A DNA stretch of 32,315 nucleotides, taken from NCBI GenBank assembly GCA_015231865.1, contig JADGAU010000021.1, positions 1-32,315 on the forward strand, written 5' to 3'. Under the pieces are notes generated by a model. It searched no databases. It saw only the letters and a program-made list of their open reading frames with translations, and had not been told where the DNA came from. Positions 5,836 through 14,450 of this stretch are shown one piece after another; the stretch's first letter is position 1, and each line of letters starts with the position of its first letter. Source of the stretch: Gammaproteobacteria bacterium (lineage in GTDB: Bacteria > Pseudomonadota > Gammaproteobacteria > GRL18). Both the position numbers and the translations under genes were made by a program.

Positions 5836-8757
5836 ATGGAAATGTCAATTAATGAAACATACCCTATGAACTTAACTTTTACTGATGAACAGGTTAAAGG
5901 TTTATCCATTATCCCTATATCAATGTCTGGTTTAAATATTCGTGTTATTAATGCACTAGAAAAACATGAAAAGAACTCTCTTTACTCAGCTATAGTAGAA
6001 ATAAAATCTGGGCTTAATTCGATTAAAGGAATTGGAACAAAATCAATTGAGGAAAGTAAAGTCGTAGTAGAACAAATTATATCTAGATTAAAGTCATTTC
6101 CTCCTGAAGAAGAAAGTGACCTAGATTATCGGCTTGCCTTATTTGATGGTTTATTTCCTGACAAAGAAGTTAGAAAAGCACTTGAAAGCTTACCAATAAG
6201 TATGATTGGTTTAAGTAATAGAGCGATTAATACTATAGAAAAAAAACATATTTCCAATATATACGAAGCTGTCATCGAAATCAAAACTGGCTTTCAAACA
6301 ACAGAAGGGATAGGAAAAAAAACTATCAATGAAAGCATTCAAATAATAGATGCAATGCTACTAAAGTTAAAAGGTGTTGCCCCTCATTTGATTGACAGTG
6401 TCATCGACCCCAGGACACTTTACTTTAAAGAAGCTGAAGGTAATTTTCTAGCAATATTAAATGAAATAGTTGATATATATTTTGAAAAACAAGTAAAACA
6501 AAACAAAAAAAGAAATAAAAATGTCCTGATAAAAAGGTTTAATCTAGATGGAAGTGGTATTTATAGGCTTGAAGAAATTGGTACATATTATGATGTTTCC
6601 AGAGAAAGAATAAGACAAATTGAAGAAAAAACACTGAAAGAAATAGAATTGTTACTTACAGGGCAGTTAAAAACAAAAGAATGGTATTTAGATAAAAAAA
6701 TCATCAACAATTATAATCAGTTGAAACATATATTATATTCTAAAGATTTTATTATATTGCATTCTGAGCTTCTTGATATCATTGATGGGCAATCTCAAAA
6801 TCAGTTTAATGACTTATACTTACCTCTTTTAATGGAGTTGCTTGGTTTTTTTCGTTTAGCCAAAACCTACACTAATTTTCGAGGTACTATATACGATAGT
6901 TGGTGTAGAACAGATCATTTTAATCCTCCTGATATAGAGTCTTTATTTGTAGCCCTGAATGTTGTCTTTGAAAACCCTGAACCTATTAGTTTATTTGATT
7001 TAATAGTGAAAGTTAAAAAGAAATCACGTAAAAAATTCACAAATGATGTTATACATTTAGCTTTAAAAGTATGTCCTGAAATTGAAATTAATGATGATGA
7101 GCTATACGTTAAACCAGAATTTACTAAATCAACAACTGATAAAGCATATAAAATTTTAGCAATTAATAATGATAAGATGCACTATTCTGAGATATTAAGA
7201 GAAATTAATTCATTAGGTAATAATAAAACGTATACTAGACTAAATTTAACTAATCAATTAGCTGCAGATGATAGGTTTATTTCAATTGGTAAAAGTGGAT
7301 ATTGGGGACTAAAAAAATGGGGAACAATTAATAATATTAGTATTGTCAAAGTAATGGAGAATCTTTTACACAGAATATCAAAACCTGTTTCTTATCATCA
7401 AATATTACAAGAAACACAAAAGATAAGACCAGATGCTAAAGAAAAATCTATTAAAATTTACTTAGATACTAAACCAGATATATTTGCTCGTGTTGATAAA
7501 GATCATTATGCTTTAACAGTTTGGAATTTGGTGTCTTACCAAGGGCAGCGTTCCCAAGCAAGATTAACAAATTCAGAATTTTATGAAAAAACTCTTCAAG
7601 TCCTGCAGAACAAAAACCCAATAAATTTTTCTGACTTTATTAGACAAATGATGAAACTGACTAATTCAAAAAATTCAACTATAAGACAAAGAGTTTTAAA
7701 ATCCCCATTACTTACCGCCCGATTTATAAACTCAAGAGAGAAAGAGATATATTGTGATAATTTAGACAAATTAAAAAATTATAAAGATAAAGATTCAACA
7801 CTTAGATATGAAATACAGAACCGTATAGTAGATTTATTAAAAGGAGAAGACAAACCCATTACTAAGGGGGATTTATATAAAAAACTATCGAAAAATTTTA
7901 CATGTGTAAAACAAACATTTTATAGATATTTAAGTGAAATGAATGGAATCAGGCAGTTTATCGAAAATAATAATTCATATGTAGAGGTAATAGATAAAAA
8001 ACAAAGAAATGAAAAATATATAACCGTTGATGAGTTTAAAAAACTTAGAAATGATATATTTAAACTATCTAGTGATTTAACTGATCTAAAAGTATCATCC
8101 GAATCTAAAAACGAACAAATCGATGAAATATACAAGCTATTAGATAAAGAAAGTGAAAATGCTGATATATCAAAATATCAAAATAATGTAATTATAGAAT
8201 TCCCTAAATATAATCTTTTAGAAAATAATTCGTTAAAATTCTTAGAATCTTCTTACTATCTTTATGATAAATTAAAAGAAGTACAAGGAGATGATTACTC
8301 TCCTTATGTATTGCAATTTTCCCGTGTCATAGAAAATGAGTTGCTTCATAAGTTTTTCATACCTTTTAATAGAAAATTCAATTTATATGAAGATAAGAAT
8401 GAAATTCTAGAAAAAGAAATGAATAACTTTAATACTAAAATATTTGCAAAATTTTTGTATAAAAATAATGAAAAATATACTCTGGGGTCAATGCAAACGA
8501 TTATTGGATTCATATATAAAAGTAATGGAAATACATTACAAAAATCTACTTTATTACAGGTTTTCAGAAAATATGTAATAACCTTAATTAATCCAGACTT
8601 TTTATCTAAAGACAATGTGGATTTACTGTCAACCTTAACTAGTAAATATAGAAACAAAGCTGCTCATACTGAAATAATAACATTTGAGGATGCCAATGAA
8701 TTTTCAAGTGTTACAAAAAGTCTGATTACCTTGTTATTAAACTCTTATAAGTTGTAG
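5836..8757 (+). CDS. Large chimeric protein: two alphaCTD-like, sigma-70 region 4-like, HARE-like winged helices, HEPN-like C-terminus
   Basis: A 973-residue protein, the largest intact gene of the element. Residues about 22-85 and 117-178 are two related copies of a helix-hairpin-helix unit like the RNA polymerase alpha C-terminal domain (PISMSGLNIRVINALEK, then IKGIGTKSIEES; PISMIGLSNRAINTIEK, then TEGIGKKTINES). Residues about 228-275 resemble sigma-70 region 4 (LIKRFNLDG, then RLEEIGTYYDVSRERIRQIE). Several winged-helix repeats of HARE-HTH character follow (about 380-427, 432-495, 502-564, possibly two more to 715). A coiled coil is likely at about 726-772. The C-terminal region (about 795-970) is helical with SPYVLQFSRVIENELLHKFF and the motif RNKAAH at 939-944, matching the Rx4-6H signature of HEPN ribonuclease domains. 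Function unknown; an RNA-polymerase- or promoter-associated defence effector is my inference. Start could be ATG 5836 or 5842. Confidence 0.8.
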   Translation: MEMSINETYPMNLTFTDEQVKGLSIIPISMSGLNIRVINALEKHEKNSLYSAIVEIKSGLNSIKGIGTKSIEESKVVVEQIISRLKSFPPEEESDLDYRLALFDGLFPDKEVRKALESLPISMIGLSNRAINTIEKKHISNIYEAVIEIKTGFQTTEGIGKKTINESIQIIDAMLLKLKGVAPHLIDSVIDPRTLYFKEAEGNFLAILNEIVDIYFEKQVKQNKKRNKNVLIKRFNLDGSGIYRLEEIGTYYDVSRERIRQIEEKTLKEIELLLTGQLKTKEWYLDKKIINNYNQLKHILYSKDFIILHSELLDIIDGQSQNQFNDLYLPLLMELLGFFRLAKTYTNFRGTIYDSWCRTDHFNPPDIESLFVALNVVFENPEPISLFDLIVKVKKKSRKKFTNDVIHLALKVCPEIEINDDELYVKPEFTKSTTDKAYKILAINNDKMHYSEILREINSLGNNKTYTRLNLTNQLAADDRFISIGKSGYWGLKKWGTINNISIVKVMENLLHRISKPVSYHQILQETQKIRPDAKEKSIKIYLDTKPDIFARVDKDHYALTVWNLVSYQGQRSQARLTNSEFYEKTLQVLQNKNPINFSDFIRQMMKLTNSKNSTIRQRVLKSPLLTARFINSREKEIYCDNLDKLKNYKDKDSTLRYEIQNRIVDLLKGEDKPITKGDLYKKLSKNFTCVKQTFYRYLSEMNGIRQFIENNNSYVEVIDKKQRNEKYITVDEFKKLRNDIFKLSSDLTDLKVSSESKNEQIDEIYKLLDKESENADISKYQNNVIIEFPKYNLLENNSLKFLESSYYLYDKLKEVQGDDYSPYVLQFSRVIENELLHKFFIPFNRKFNLYEDKNEILEKEMNNFNTKIFAKFLYKNNEKYTLGSMQTIIGFIYKSNGNTLQKSTLLQVFRKYVITLINPDFLSKDNVDLLSTLTSKYRNKAAHTEIITFEDANEFSSVTKSLITLLLNSYKL

Positions 8758-8973
8758 GAATAGACACAAATATGCTATCTGCTTTAGCCTGACATGTTTC
8801 TAAATAATATAATTCTCTTTCATAATGATAAAATCAACATTGTATTTATTAATTGTCTCGAAATCTATGCTACGAGCATGGAACTCAAAAACTTAAATAT
8901 CCATTAAAAACAGTAATATAGTAGATAGATAAAATGCGGTTATACTATATTAGTAAACTTAGATTGGATTATT
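8758..8973. other. Intergenic right-end region of the element
   Basis: AT-rich, with no gene I can support. A short reading G-IDTNMLSALA-stop immediately after the large gene faintly resembles a PIN toxin start but ends after about 13 codons. The region leads into the right copy of the 28-bp repeat. Confidence 0.5.
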
Positions 8974-9001
8974 AAAAAAGACCCTATAAAGACCCTAGAA
9001 A
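8974..9001 (+). repeat. 28-bp internal end repeat, right copy (putative integrase arm site)
   Basis: Identical to 160-187 and in the same orientation, again with two AAAGACCCTA-type units. It ends 47 bases before the tRNA-derived core repeat; the left copy begins 106 bases after its core. The paired position inside both ends supports a role in integration or excision. Confidence 0.7.
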
Positions 9002-9045
9002 ACATTTTGAGAAATGCTACAAACATAACTTATTGATTTTACAAG

Positions 9046-9118
9046 TCTCCCCAGCGCGACTCGAACGCACATCGGAACCTTAGGAGGGATCTGTTCTATC
9101 CGGTTGAACTATGGGGAG
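9046..9118 (-). tRNA. tRNA-Arg (anticodon CCT)
   Basis: The minus strand folds as a 73-nt cloverleaf: acceptor CTCCCCA with TGGGGAG, D stem GTTC/GAAC with loop AACCGGATA, anticodon arm GATCC-CTCCTAA-GGTTC, T arm GTGCG-TTCGAGT-CGCGC, discriminator A, no encoded CCA. The loop gives anticodon CCT, reading the Arg codon AGG. The anticodon stem has a U29-U41 mismatch and the T stem one G-U pair. The 3' two thirds are duplicated at the window's left end, so this gene is the integration target of the 9-kb element and was kept intact by it. Confidence 0.92.
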
Positions 9119-9314
9119 ATATGACAATTATAGCAGATGAAAAAGTCTGTTGTATGTAGACTTAAGCAATATTCCTTATTATATTTCTATTTAATTTTGC
9201 ACAGCGAATAGGCTTGCTATATGATTAGCTTTAATTACTCGAATGTTCGAATATTGCCATTTTAGTTTTACAGCATTTTTAAGCGATTATTTTTTTCTCA
9301 ATGACGAACAAAAG

Positions 9315-12293
9315 ATGATGAACAAAATAAGTAACCAGATAATTTTTGCACTCCTAATTATTTTGATTATTACCACATCTATGTTTATGTGGCTTTCAAA
9401 AAACTCAATGATTAACTTAAACCAAACAGTTTCCTCAACCTATGAAAACACTATTGATGAACAGATAAAAAACTTCTTAAGTCACCTTGTTGCAGACAAA
9501 AGTAGACGTTATGATGCCAGATTCAATCAATATTTACTAAAAGTTAAGTTACAGGCTAAATTACTCAGCGATTATTACAATCTCGGTCCTAAGTTTTCAG
9601 AAACTGACTTTCCTGTTGATAGTAAACTCAAACAAAGAAAAGACAATAACATGTTTAGTAACTCTGAAAATGAGTTAGTTTCCAGTGTCTACTTTGGTTC
9701 TTCAAGCATTAGTCCTGAAATAATAAAAGAACTCAATATTACATCTGCCTTAAGTAATTTTTTACACGAATCTGCAGTCAATGACCCACTCATTACCGCC
9801 ACCTGGATAATTACCAAATCAGGTTTAGCCAGATATACACCTAATATTGATCCTGCCCAATATTTTACAAAAGACTTTGATCTTAGAAATCCTGAGCATG
9901 ACCCATCCTATTCTGTGGCGGCACCAAAATTTAACCCCGATAAAAAAATACGCTATGGTGGTTTATATTTAGATGCAGTTGATAATGGTATTATGATCTC
10001 AGCCATCGCTCCCGTATATGATGCAAATAATAATTTTAAAGCTGCGACCGGCATAGATATTTCAATTCAGGATATGAAAAATGAAATTTTAAAATTTCAG
10101 GGCTTATATTCCGATAATAAATCTGACAGTTTTGCCTTTATTATCGATAGCAAAGGCATGGCTATTGCCTTTCCGCCCTCTAAAATTAAATTATTAGGTT
10201 TATCAGATACACTGGAATTACTTCAATTTAATTTAACCGAAACAATTAATAACGATTTTAACCGTGTCATCAAAAATTTAATTCGTGATAAACATGATAA
10301 TTTTCAGATACACCAACTAAATTTATCTCAGTCATCCTACTATTTGGCTCATTCAAAGATGGCTACAACTAACTGGCATTTAGGTATTCTCTACCCTGAA
10401 AATGAACTGCAATCGGTATCAAATTTAGCAAAACAAAAAATGTTTGAGGCGATAGAAAAATCCAGGAATGAAATACTATTTTTAACCTTGGCAATGTTAT
10501 TGTTAGTTAGCCTGGCTATCAATATTTTTCTTAGAAAAAAATTATTACTCCCATTAAGTCACTTGTGTAAATTGATGCAAAAAGTAATTCTGGGTGATTT
10601 TGAGAAACCAATCCAAGTTAAAGGTCATGACGAAATAAGTGAACTAACTCGATATTTTTCATTAATGCAACAATCATTATGTTCACAAATGTCTAATTTA
10701 AGAAACACTGAAAAACGCCTTAAAGACATCATTAATAATGGTTCATCGGTTATTTTTGTTAAAGACCTCTCTGGTAAATATCTACTGATGAATGAACATT
10801 ATGAAAGGACATTCAAAATATCAAGTAAAGAGTGTATGGGAAAAACTGATTTTGAAATTTTTCCAGCCAATGTCGCTCAAAAACTAAGAGAAAACGATTT
10901 AGAATGCCTGCAAACTGGAACGATTATAGAGTTTGAAGAATCACTCCCTTTGGATGACGGAATCCATATTTATATGTCACACAAGTTTCCTCTTAAAGAT
11001 GAAAATAATAAAGTTTATGGTGTCTGCGGTATTTCATCCGATATTACTGAACATAAAAATTTAAATAAAGAGCTGCAGATACATCGCCACAATCTGGAAA
11101 GTTTAGTTGAAGAACGAACCAGAGAGTTAGAAATAGCTAAATTTAATGCAGAGCAAGCAAATCGTGCTAAAAGCGACTTCCTTGCAATTATGAGCCATGA
11201 ATTAAGAACACCTCTAAATGGTATTATTGGTCTTAGCCAGATTCTGGAACAACAAAAATTTGACCCAAAGTTATCAGATATTGTCAGTAAACTTTCCGGT
11301 TCTTCTTTATTATTAAAGCAGTTAATTAATGATGTTTTAGATCTATCCAAGATTGAATCGAATAAGTTTGAACTATCTCCTGGCCCTTTCAATATAATAA
11401 ATAGTATTGAAGAAGTGTTATATATTTTAAGTTTTCGATTTAATAAAAAAAGCATTTTACTAAGCAAAGAATTTGATAAGTCATTACCCAAAGTGGTCAT
11501 TGGAGATGAGCAGCGATTTAAACAAATCTTTCTAAATATTGTTGGAAATGCTCTGAAATTTACTGATGAGGGAGAGATATCCATTACCATCAAACCAGTA
11601 AGAAAACTGGAGCAATCGATTCTCGTTGGCTTTATTATTAAAGATACTGGTATTGGCATTAGTGAAGAAAATCAGCAGAAAATTTTTAACCGTTTTACCC
11701 AGGCTGATAGCAGTGTTAGTCGCCAATTTGGTGGCACTGGGCTAGGTTTAAGCATATGTCAGCAACTAGTGAAATTAATGGGTGGTAGTATTACCTTAGA
11801 AAGTCACCTTGGTAAAGGAAGCACTTTTTATTACACATTAGCTTTTGATACCACTACAGACTCAGACACTAAAAATCAACCAAACCATCTAAGCTATCAG
11901 AAAACAGATGGCCATGTTTTAATTGTAGATGATGATGAAACGAATCGTTTTATTGCCCATAATACATTAACCGAATTAGGATTTAAGGTGACTCTTGCTG
12001 ATAGTGGGGAGCGAGCATTAAAACTTATCGAAACAATGAAATTTGATATTATTTTAATGGATATTCATATGCCTGGATTAAATGGCTGGGAAACGACAAA
12101 ACAAATTCGTCAGTCTGATAAGCCTGAAATTTCATCCATTCCTATTATCGGTTTTACTGCTGATGTACTTAAGCACAGCCATGAAAAGTGTAATAAAGCG
12201 GGAATGAACAATATTATTTCTAAACCTTATACTGCTAATGAACTTAAATCAACAATTCTACAGCAGCTTAATAGTTTAGCTTCAAAAGGATAA
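9315..12293 (+). CDS. Hybrid sensor histidine kinase (Cache-HAMP-PAS-HisKA-HATPase-REC)
   Basis: A membrane sensor kinase. In track numbering, TM1 is about residues 32-52 and a large periplasmic region (about 53-405) has dCache-like features (ATWIITKSGLARYTP, then SYSVAAPKFNP). TM2 is about 411-430, then HAMP (430-483) and PAS (492-603; IFVKDLSGKYLLMNEHYERT). HisKA contains the phospho-acceptor His652 (MSHELRTPLNG). HATPase_c has NIVGNALKFT, DTGIGI and GGTGLGLSI. The C-terminal receiver (891-1010) carries Asp940 (LMDIHMPG). The track start at 9243 adds 24 residues with no membrane or signal logic; ATG 9315 or 9318 places TM1 at the N-terminus as usual, though no strong ribosome site is visible. 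Ligand unknown. It is followed after 3 bases by a secreted DUF4139 protein. Confidence 0.93.
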   Translation: MMNKISNQIIFALLIILIITTSMFMWLSKNSMINLNQTVSSTYENTIDEQIKNFLSHLVADKSRRYDARFNQYLLKVKLQAKLLSDYYNLGPKFSETDFPVDSKLKQRKDNNMFSNSENELVSSVYFGSSSISPEIIKELNITSALSNFLHESAVNDPLITATWIITKSGLARYTPNIDPAQYFTKDFDLRNPEHDPSYSVAAPKFNPDKKIRYGGLYLDAVDNGIMISAIAPVYDANNNFKAATGIDISIQDMKNEILKFQGLYSDNKSDSFAFIIDSKGMAIAFPPSKIKLLGLSDTLELLQFNLTETINNDFNRVIKNLIRDKHDNFQIHQLNLSQSSYYLAHSKMATTNWHLGILYPENELQSVSNLAKQKMFEAIEKSRNEILFLTLAMLLLVSLAINIFLRKKLLLPLSHLCKLMQKVILGDFEKPIQVKGHDEISELTRYFSLMQQSLCSQMSNLRNTEKRLKDIINNGSSVIFVKDLSGKYLLMNEHYERTFKISSKECMGKTDFEIFPANVAQKLRENDLECLQTGTIIEFEESLPLDDGIHIYMSHKFPLKDENNKVYGVCGISSDITEHKNLNKELQIHRHNLESLVEERTRELEIAKFNAEQANRAKSDFLAIMSHELRTPLNGIIGLSQILEQQKFDPKLSDIVSKLSGSSLLLKQLINDVLDLSKIESNKFELSPGPFNIINSIEEVLYILSFRFNKKSILLSKEFDKSLPKVVIGDEQRFKQIFLNIVGNALKFTDEGEISITIKPVRKLEQSILVGFIIKDTGIGISEENQQKIFNRFTQADSSVSRQFGGTGLGLSICQQLVKLMGGSITLESHLGKGSTFYYTLAFDTTTDSDTKNQPNHLSYQKTDGHVLIVDDDETNRFIAHNTLTELGFKVTLADSGERALKLIETMKFDIILMDIHMPGLNGWETTKQIRQSDKPEISSIPIIGFTADVLKHSHEKCNKAGMNNIISKPYTANELKSTILQQLNSLASKG

Positions 12294-12296
12294 GCA

Positions 12297-13658
12297 ATGA
12301 AAAAAACATTATTAATTGCAACATTTTCTGTTCTGTTATTGAGTCAATCATTAGTGTCTGCCAGTGATAAACAATCCAATAACTCTTTGATTGTCTACAA
12401 TAGTGATATCGGCCTGGTTCATGAAAATAAAGAGATTTCTATTGCTGAAGGTTATCAGTCTATTGTTTATGAAGATGTTGCCCATACGGTGCAAACAGAT
12501 AGTGTTAATGTCAAGTTTCCACAGGGTGTTAAGGTTTTTTCACAACAATATCGTTTTGATAATATTACCCTGGGCAAATTATTAACGGCACATATTGGCG
12601 AAACAGTAAAAGTTAACCTGGCAAAAGATGGCGAACCTGCACGGCATATCTTTGCAAGCTTACTTGCTGTTGATGATAAGCAATGTATTGTTAAAAATGA
12701 AAACGAAGATATTTTTGCTGTTGATGCATCAAAAATTATTTTTGCCAAGATTCCCAAAAGCTTAATCACAAAACCTTCCCTGGTCTGGAATATTCACGCT
12801 GAGCAAAGTAGCAAGCCAATTATTACACTGGATTATTTGATTAAAAGAATTAACTGGCAAAGTAATTATGTTTTAAATCTTAATCAAAACATCATCGACC
12901 TTAGCGGCTGGATCACCATTGATAATCATTCCGGTAAACAATTTGATGATATTAAACTGCATGTTTTAGCTGGCGATATTAATCGTGTCAATAAGGTGAT
13001 GCCAAGAGCAATGTATAGAGCAGCAATGACAGTGGAAAATGATGTTGTTTCTCGCCAGGCTCATGAAGGCTATCATTTTTATAGTATTCCATTCCCTGTT
13101 ACTTTAGCTAATAACGAAAAGACCCAGATAAAGTTTATCGACTTAAAAAATATCCCGGTTCAACGTCGTTATCAAGCACAATTAAATCATCCCAATGATG
13201 TACAGGCAGCAAATCATCATAAAGTAAATCAATATCTGGATATTTTATCACTCGACATTCCTTTGCCAGCAGGTATTGTTCGTAGTTATTCTAACAGTCA
13301 GAGCACTAGCCTATTGTTAGCAGAAAACCAGATTCAACATACGCCGAAGCATGAAAAAATTTCTCTGCGTTTAGGAACTAATTTTGACTTAAAAGTCACT
13401 GAAACTTTGCTGCAGCAAAATGATGATAAGTATTATTTTGAAAGACTGATTAATTATAAGGTAAAAAACCCCAGCAATAGTGACAAAACAGTCGACTTGA
13501 TTGTACCGTATTTTAATAATATTCATCGCAGTGAAGCAATTATAGAAACTTCACAAGCCTATCAATGGAAAAACGGCAATCAGCTGTTATTTACATTAAC
13601 GCTGAATGCCGGTGGAAGTGCGAATTTTGATGTTCAATATAGAAATAAAAAGAATTAA
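12297..13658 (+). CDS. Secreted DUF4139-domain protein
   Basis: A 453-residue protein with a clear Sec signal peptide (MKKTLLIATFSVLLLSQSLV, cleavage probably after VSA). The body resembles DUF4139 proteins: LIVYNSDIGLVHENKEISIA near the start, WQSNYVLNLNQNIIDLSGWI then TIDNHSGKQFDDIKLHVLAG in the middle, and a beta-rich C-terminus ending FDVQYRNKKN. The molecular role of this family is not established. AAGGA precedes the ATG, and only 3 bases separate it from the kinase, so the two are probably co-transcribed and the protein may work with the kinase's periplasmic sensor (inference). It converges on flgN with a 12-base gap. Confidence 0.85.
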   Translation: MKKTLLIATFSVLLLSQSLVSASDKQSNNSLIVYNSDIGLVHENKEISIAEGYQSIVYEDVAHTVQTDSVNVKFPQGVKVFSQQYRFDNITLGKLLTAHIGETVKVNLAKDGEPARHIFASLLAVDDKQCIVKNENEDIFAVDASKIIFAKIPKSLITKPSLVWNIHAEQSSKPIITLDYLIKRINWQSNYVLNLNQNIIDLSGWITIDNHSGKQFDDIKLHVLAGDINRVNKVMPRAMYRAAMTVENDVVSRQAHEGYHFYSIPFPVTLANNEKTQIKFIDLKNIPVQRRYQAQLNHPNDVQAANHHKVNQYLDILSLDIPLPAGIVRSYSNSQSTSLLLAENQIQHTPKHEKISLRLGTNFDLKVTETLLQQNDDKYYFERLINYKVKNPSNSDKTVDLIVPYFNNIHRSEAIIETSQAYQWKNGNQLLFTLTLNAGGSANFDVQYRNKKN

Positions 13659-13670
13659 TCTAGAAAAATG

Positions 13671-14153
13671 CTAAACGGCAAAACTTAGCCCTGTTCTTAC
13701 CGAAGTATCCTTGCGTCCAGTTGCACTATAGGTGTTATTGGAAACATGTCTATTGCCCAATAATATCTTTAGAATATTCTCATTGGTATTTCGACGCATA
13801 TTGATTAATCGCCCATTGACTTCATTATGAAGTTTGACTTCTTCTAATTGTTGCTTCACTAAATCCCAACGAGCATCTAGTTCCGGACTATTGATGGCTA
13901 AAAGTAAATCGGTAAAAGCCTCAACCGTTGGCGCTAAGCCATGACATATCATCACATGATTACGTTGTTGCTCTAACTGCTGCAAGTGAGTAATATAGGG
14001 TTCTTTCAACAATAAATGTTGTTGTAATGATTCTTGGTTTGAATTCTTAATTGCCAGATGCTCTTTACTTAACAACTCATCTAACTTAGATAAGCAAACT
14101 AATTCCTGAGAGACCAATTGTTCAATCTCTGGAGCAATTTCAGTAACATCCAT
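13671..14153 (-). CDS. flgN: Flagellar export chaperone FlgN
   Basis: A 160-residue, mostly helical FlgN-family protein. FlgN is a cytoplasmic chaperone that escorts the hook-filament junction proteins FlgK and FlgL to the flagellar type III export gate. Visible features are the long N-terminal helix (IEQLVSQELVCLSKLDELLS KEH), LLLKEPYITHLQQLEQQRN and the C-terminal helix NEVNGRLINMRRNTNENILK followed by ILLG. Length is typical. AGGAG lies 8 bases upstream of ATG. It follows flgA and flgM on the same strand, but a 297-base gap with a sigma-54-like promoter suggests its own transcription. Confidence 0.88.
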   Translation of the reverse strand: MDVTEIAPEIEQLVSQELVCLSKLDELLSKEHLAIKNSNQESLQQHLLLKEPYITHLQQLEQQRNHVMICHGLAPTVEAFTDLLLAINSPELDARWDLVKQQLEEVKLHNEVNGRLINMRRNTNENILKILLGNRHVSNNTYSATGRKDTSVRTGLSFAV

Positions 14154-14212
14154 AATTTTCTCCTGCTAAAGTAAAACGAATGCAAAATGCACTTCAAATT
14201 TAACTTTAATAA

Positions 14213-14228
14213 AGCAGGAAGCGTGCCT
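14213..14228 (-). promoter_or_regulatory. Sigma-54 (RpoN) promoter of flgN
   Basis: On the minus strand AGGCACGCTTCCTGCT matches the -24/-12 consensus TGGCAC-N5-TTGC. GG and GC are exactly 12 bases apart start to start, and GGCACG and TGC are conserved. It points at flgN about 60 bases downstream. Sigma-54 control of middle flagellar genes is known in polar-flagellated gammaproteobacteria such as Vibrio and Pseudomonas. Confidence 0.72.
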
Positions 14229-14450
14229 GAAATTTCACACTTCTGATTTTTTTCAATAATCTTTACAAAAATAAAAAAAGCAGTGATATGAAAGCTTATT
14301 TTTAAAATTTAAATCTAAAAACGGAAGTTGGAACGTAGCGAAAATGAGTAAAGTGAAGAAAGAAATTAAAAATATTTTCGTTTACTGAAACAATACGAGA
14401 TAAATCAGCGCGCTATAGCAATAATACGACGCCTGAAATTTAATAGTTTG
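14229..14450. other. flgM-flgN spacer, no gene seen
   Basis: About 220 bases upstream of the flgN promoter, AT-rich with several A and T runs. No ORF of coding appearance and no clear hairpin terminator for flgM. It could hold an enhancer site for a sigma-54 activator such as FlrC/FleQ, but I cannot identify one. Confidence 0.4.

Noticed and set aside
8740-8792. Possible PIN-toxin start (GIDTNMLSALA) after the large chimeric gene
   Set aside because: Only about 13 codons before a stop and no ATG start; too short to separate from chance.
11015-11659. 214-residue minus-strand ORF inside the sensor kinase
   Set aside because: The plus-strand frame encodes unmistakable HisKA and HATPase motifs.
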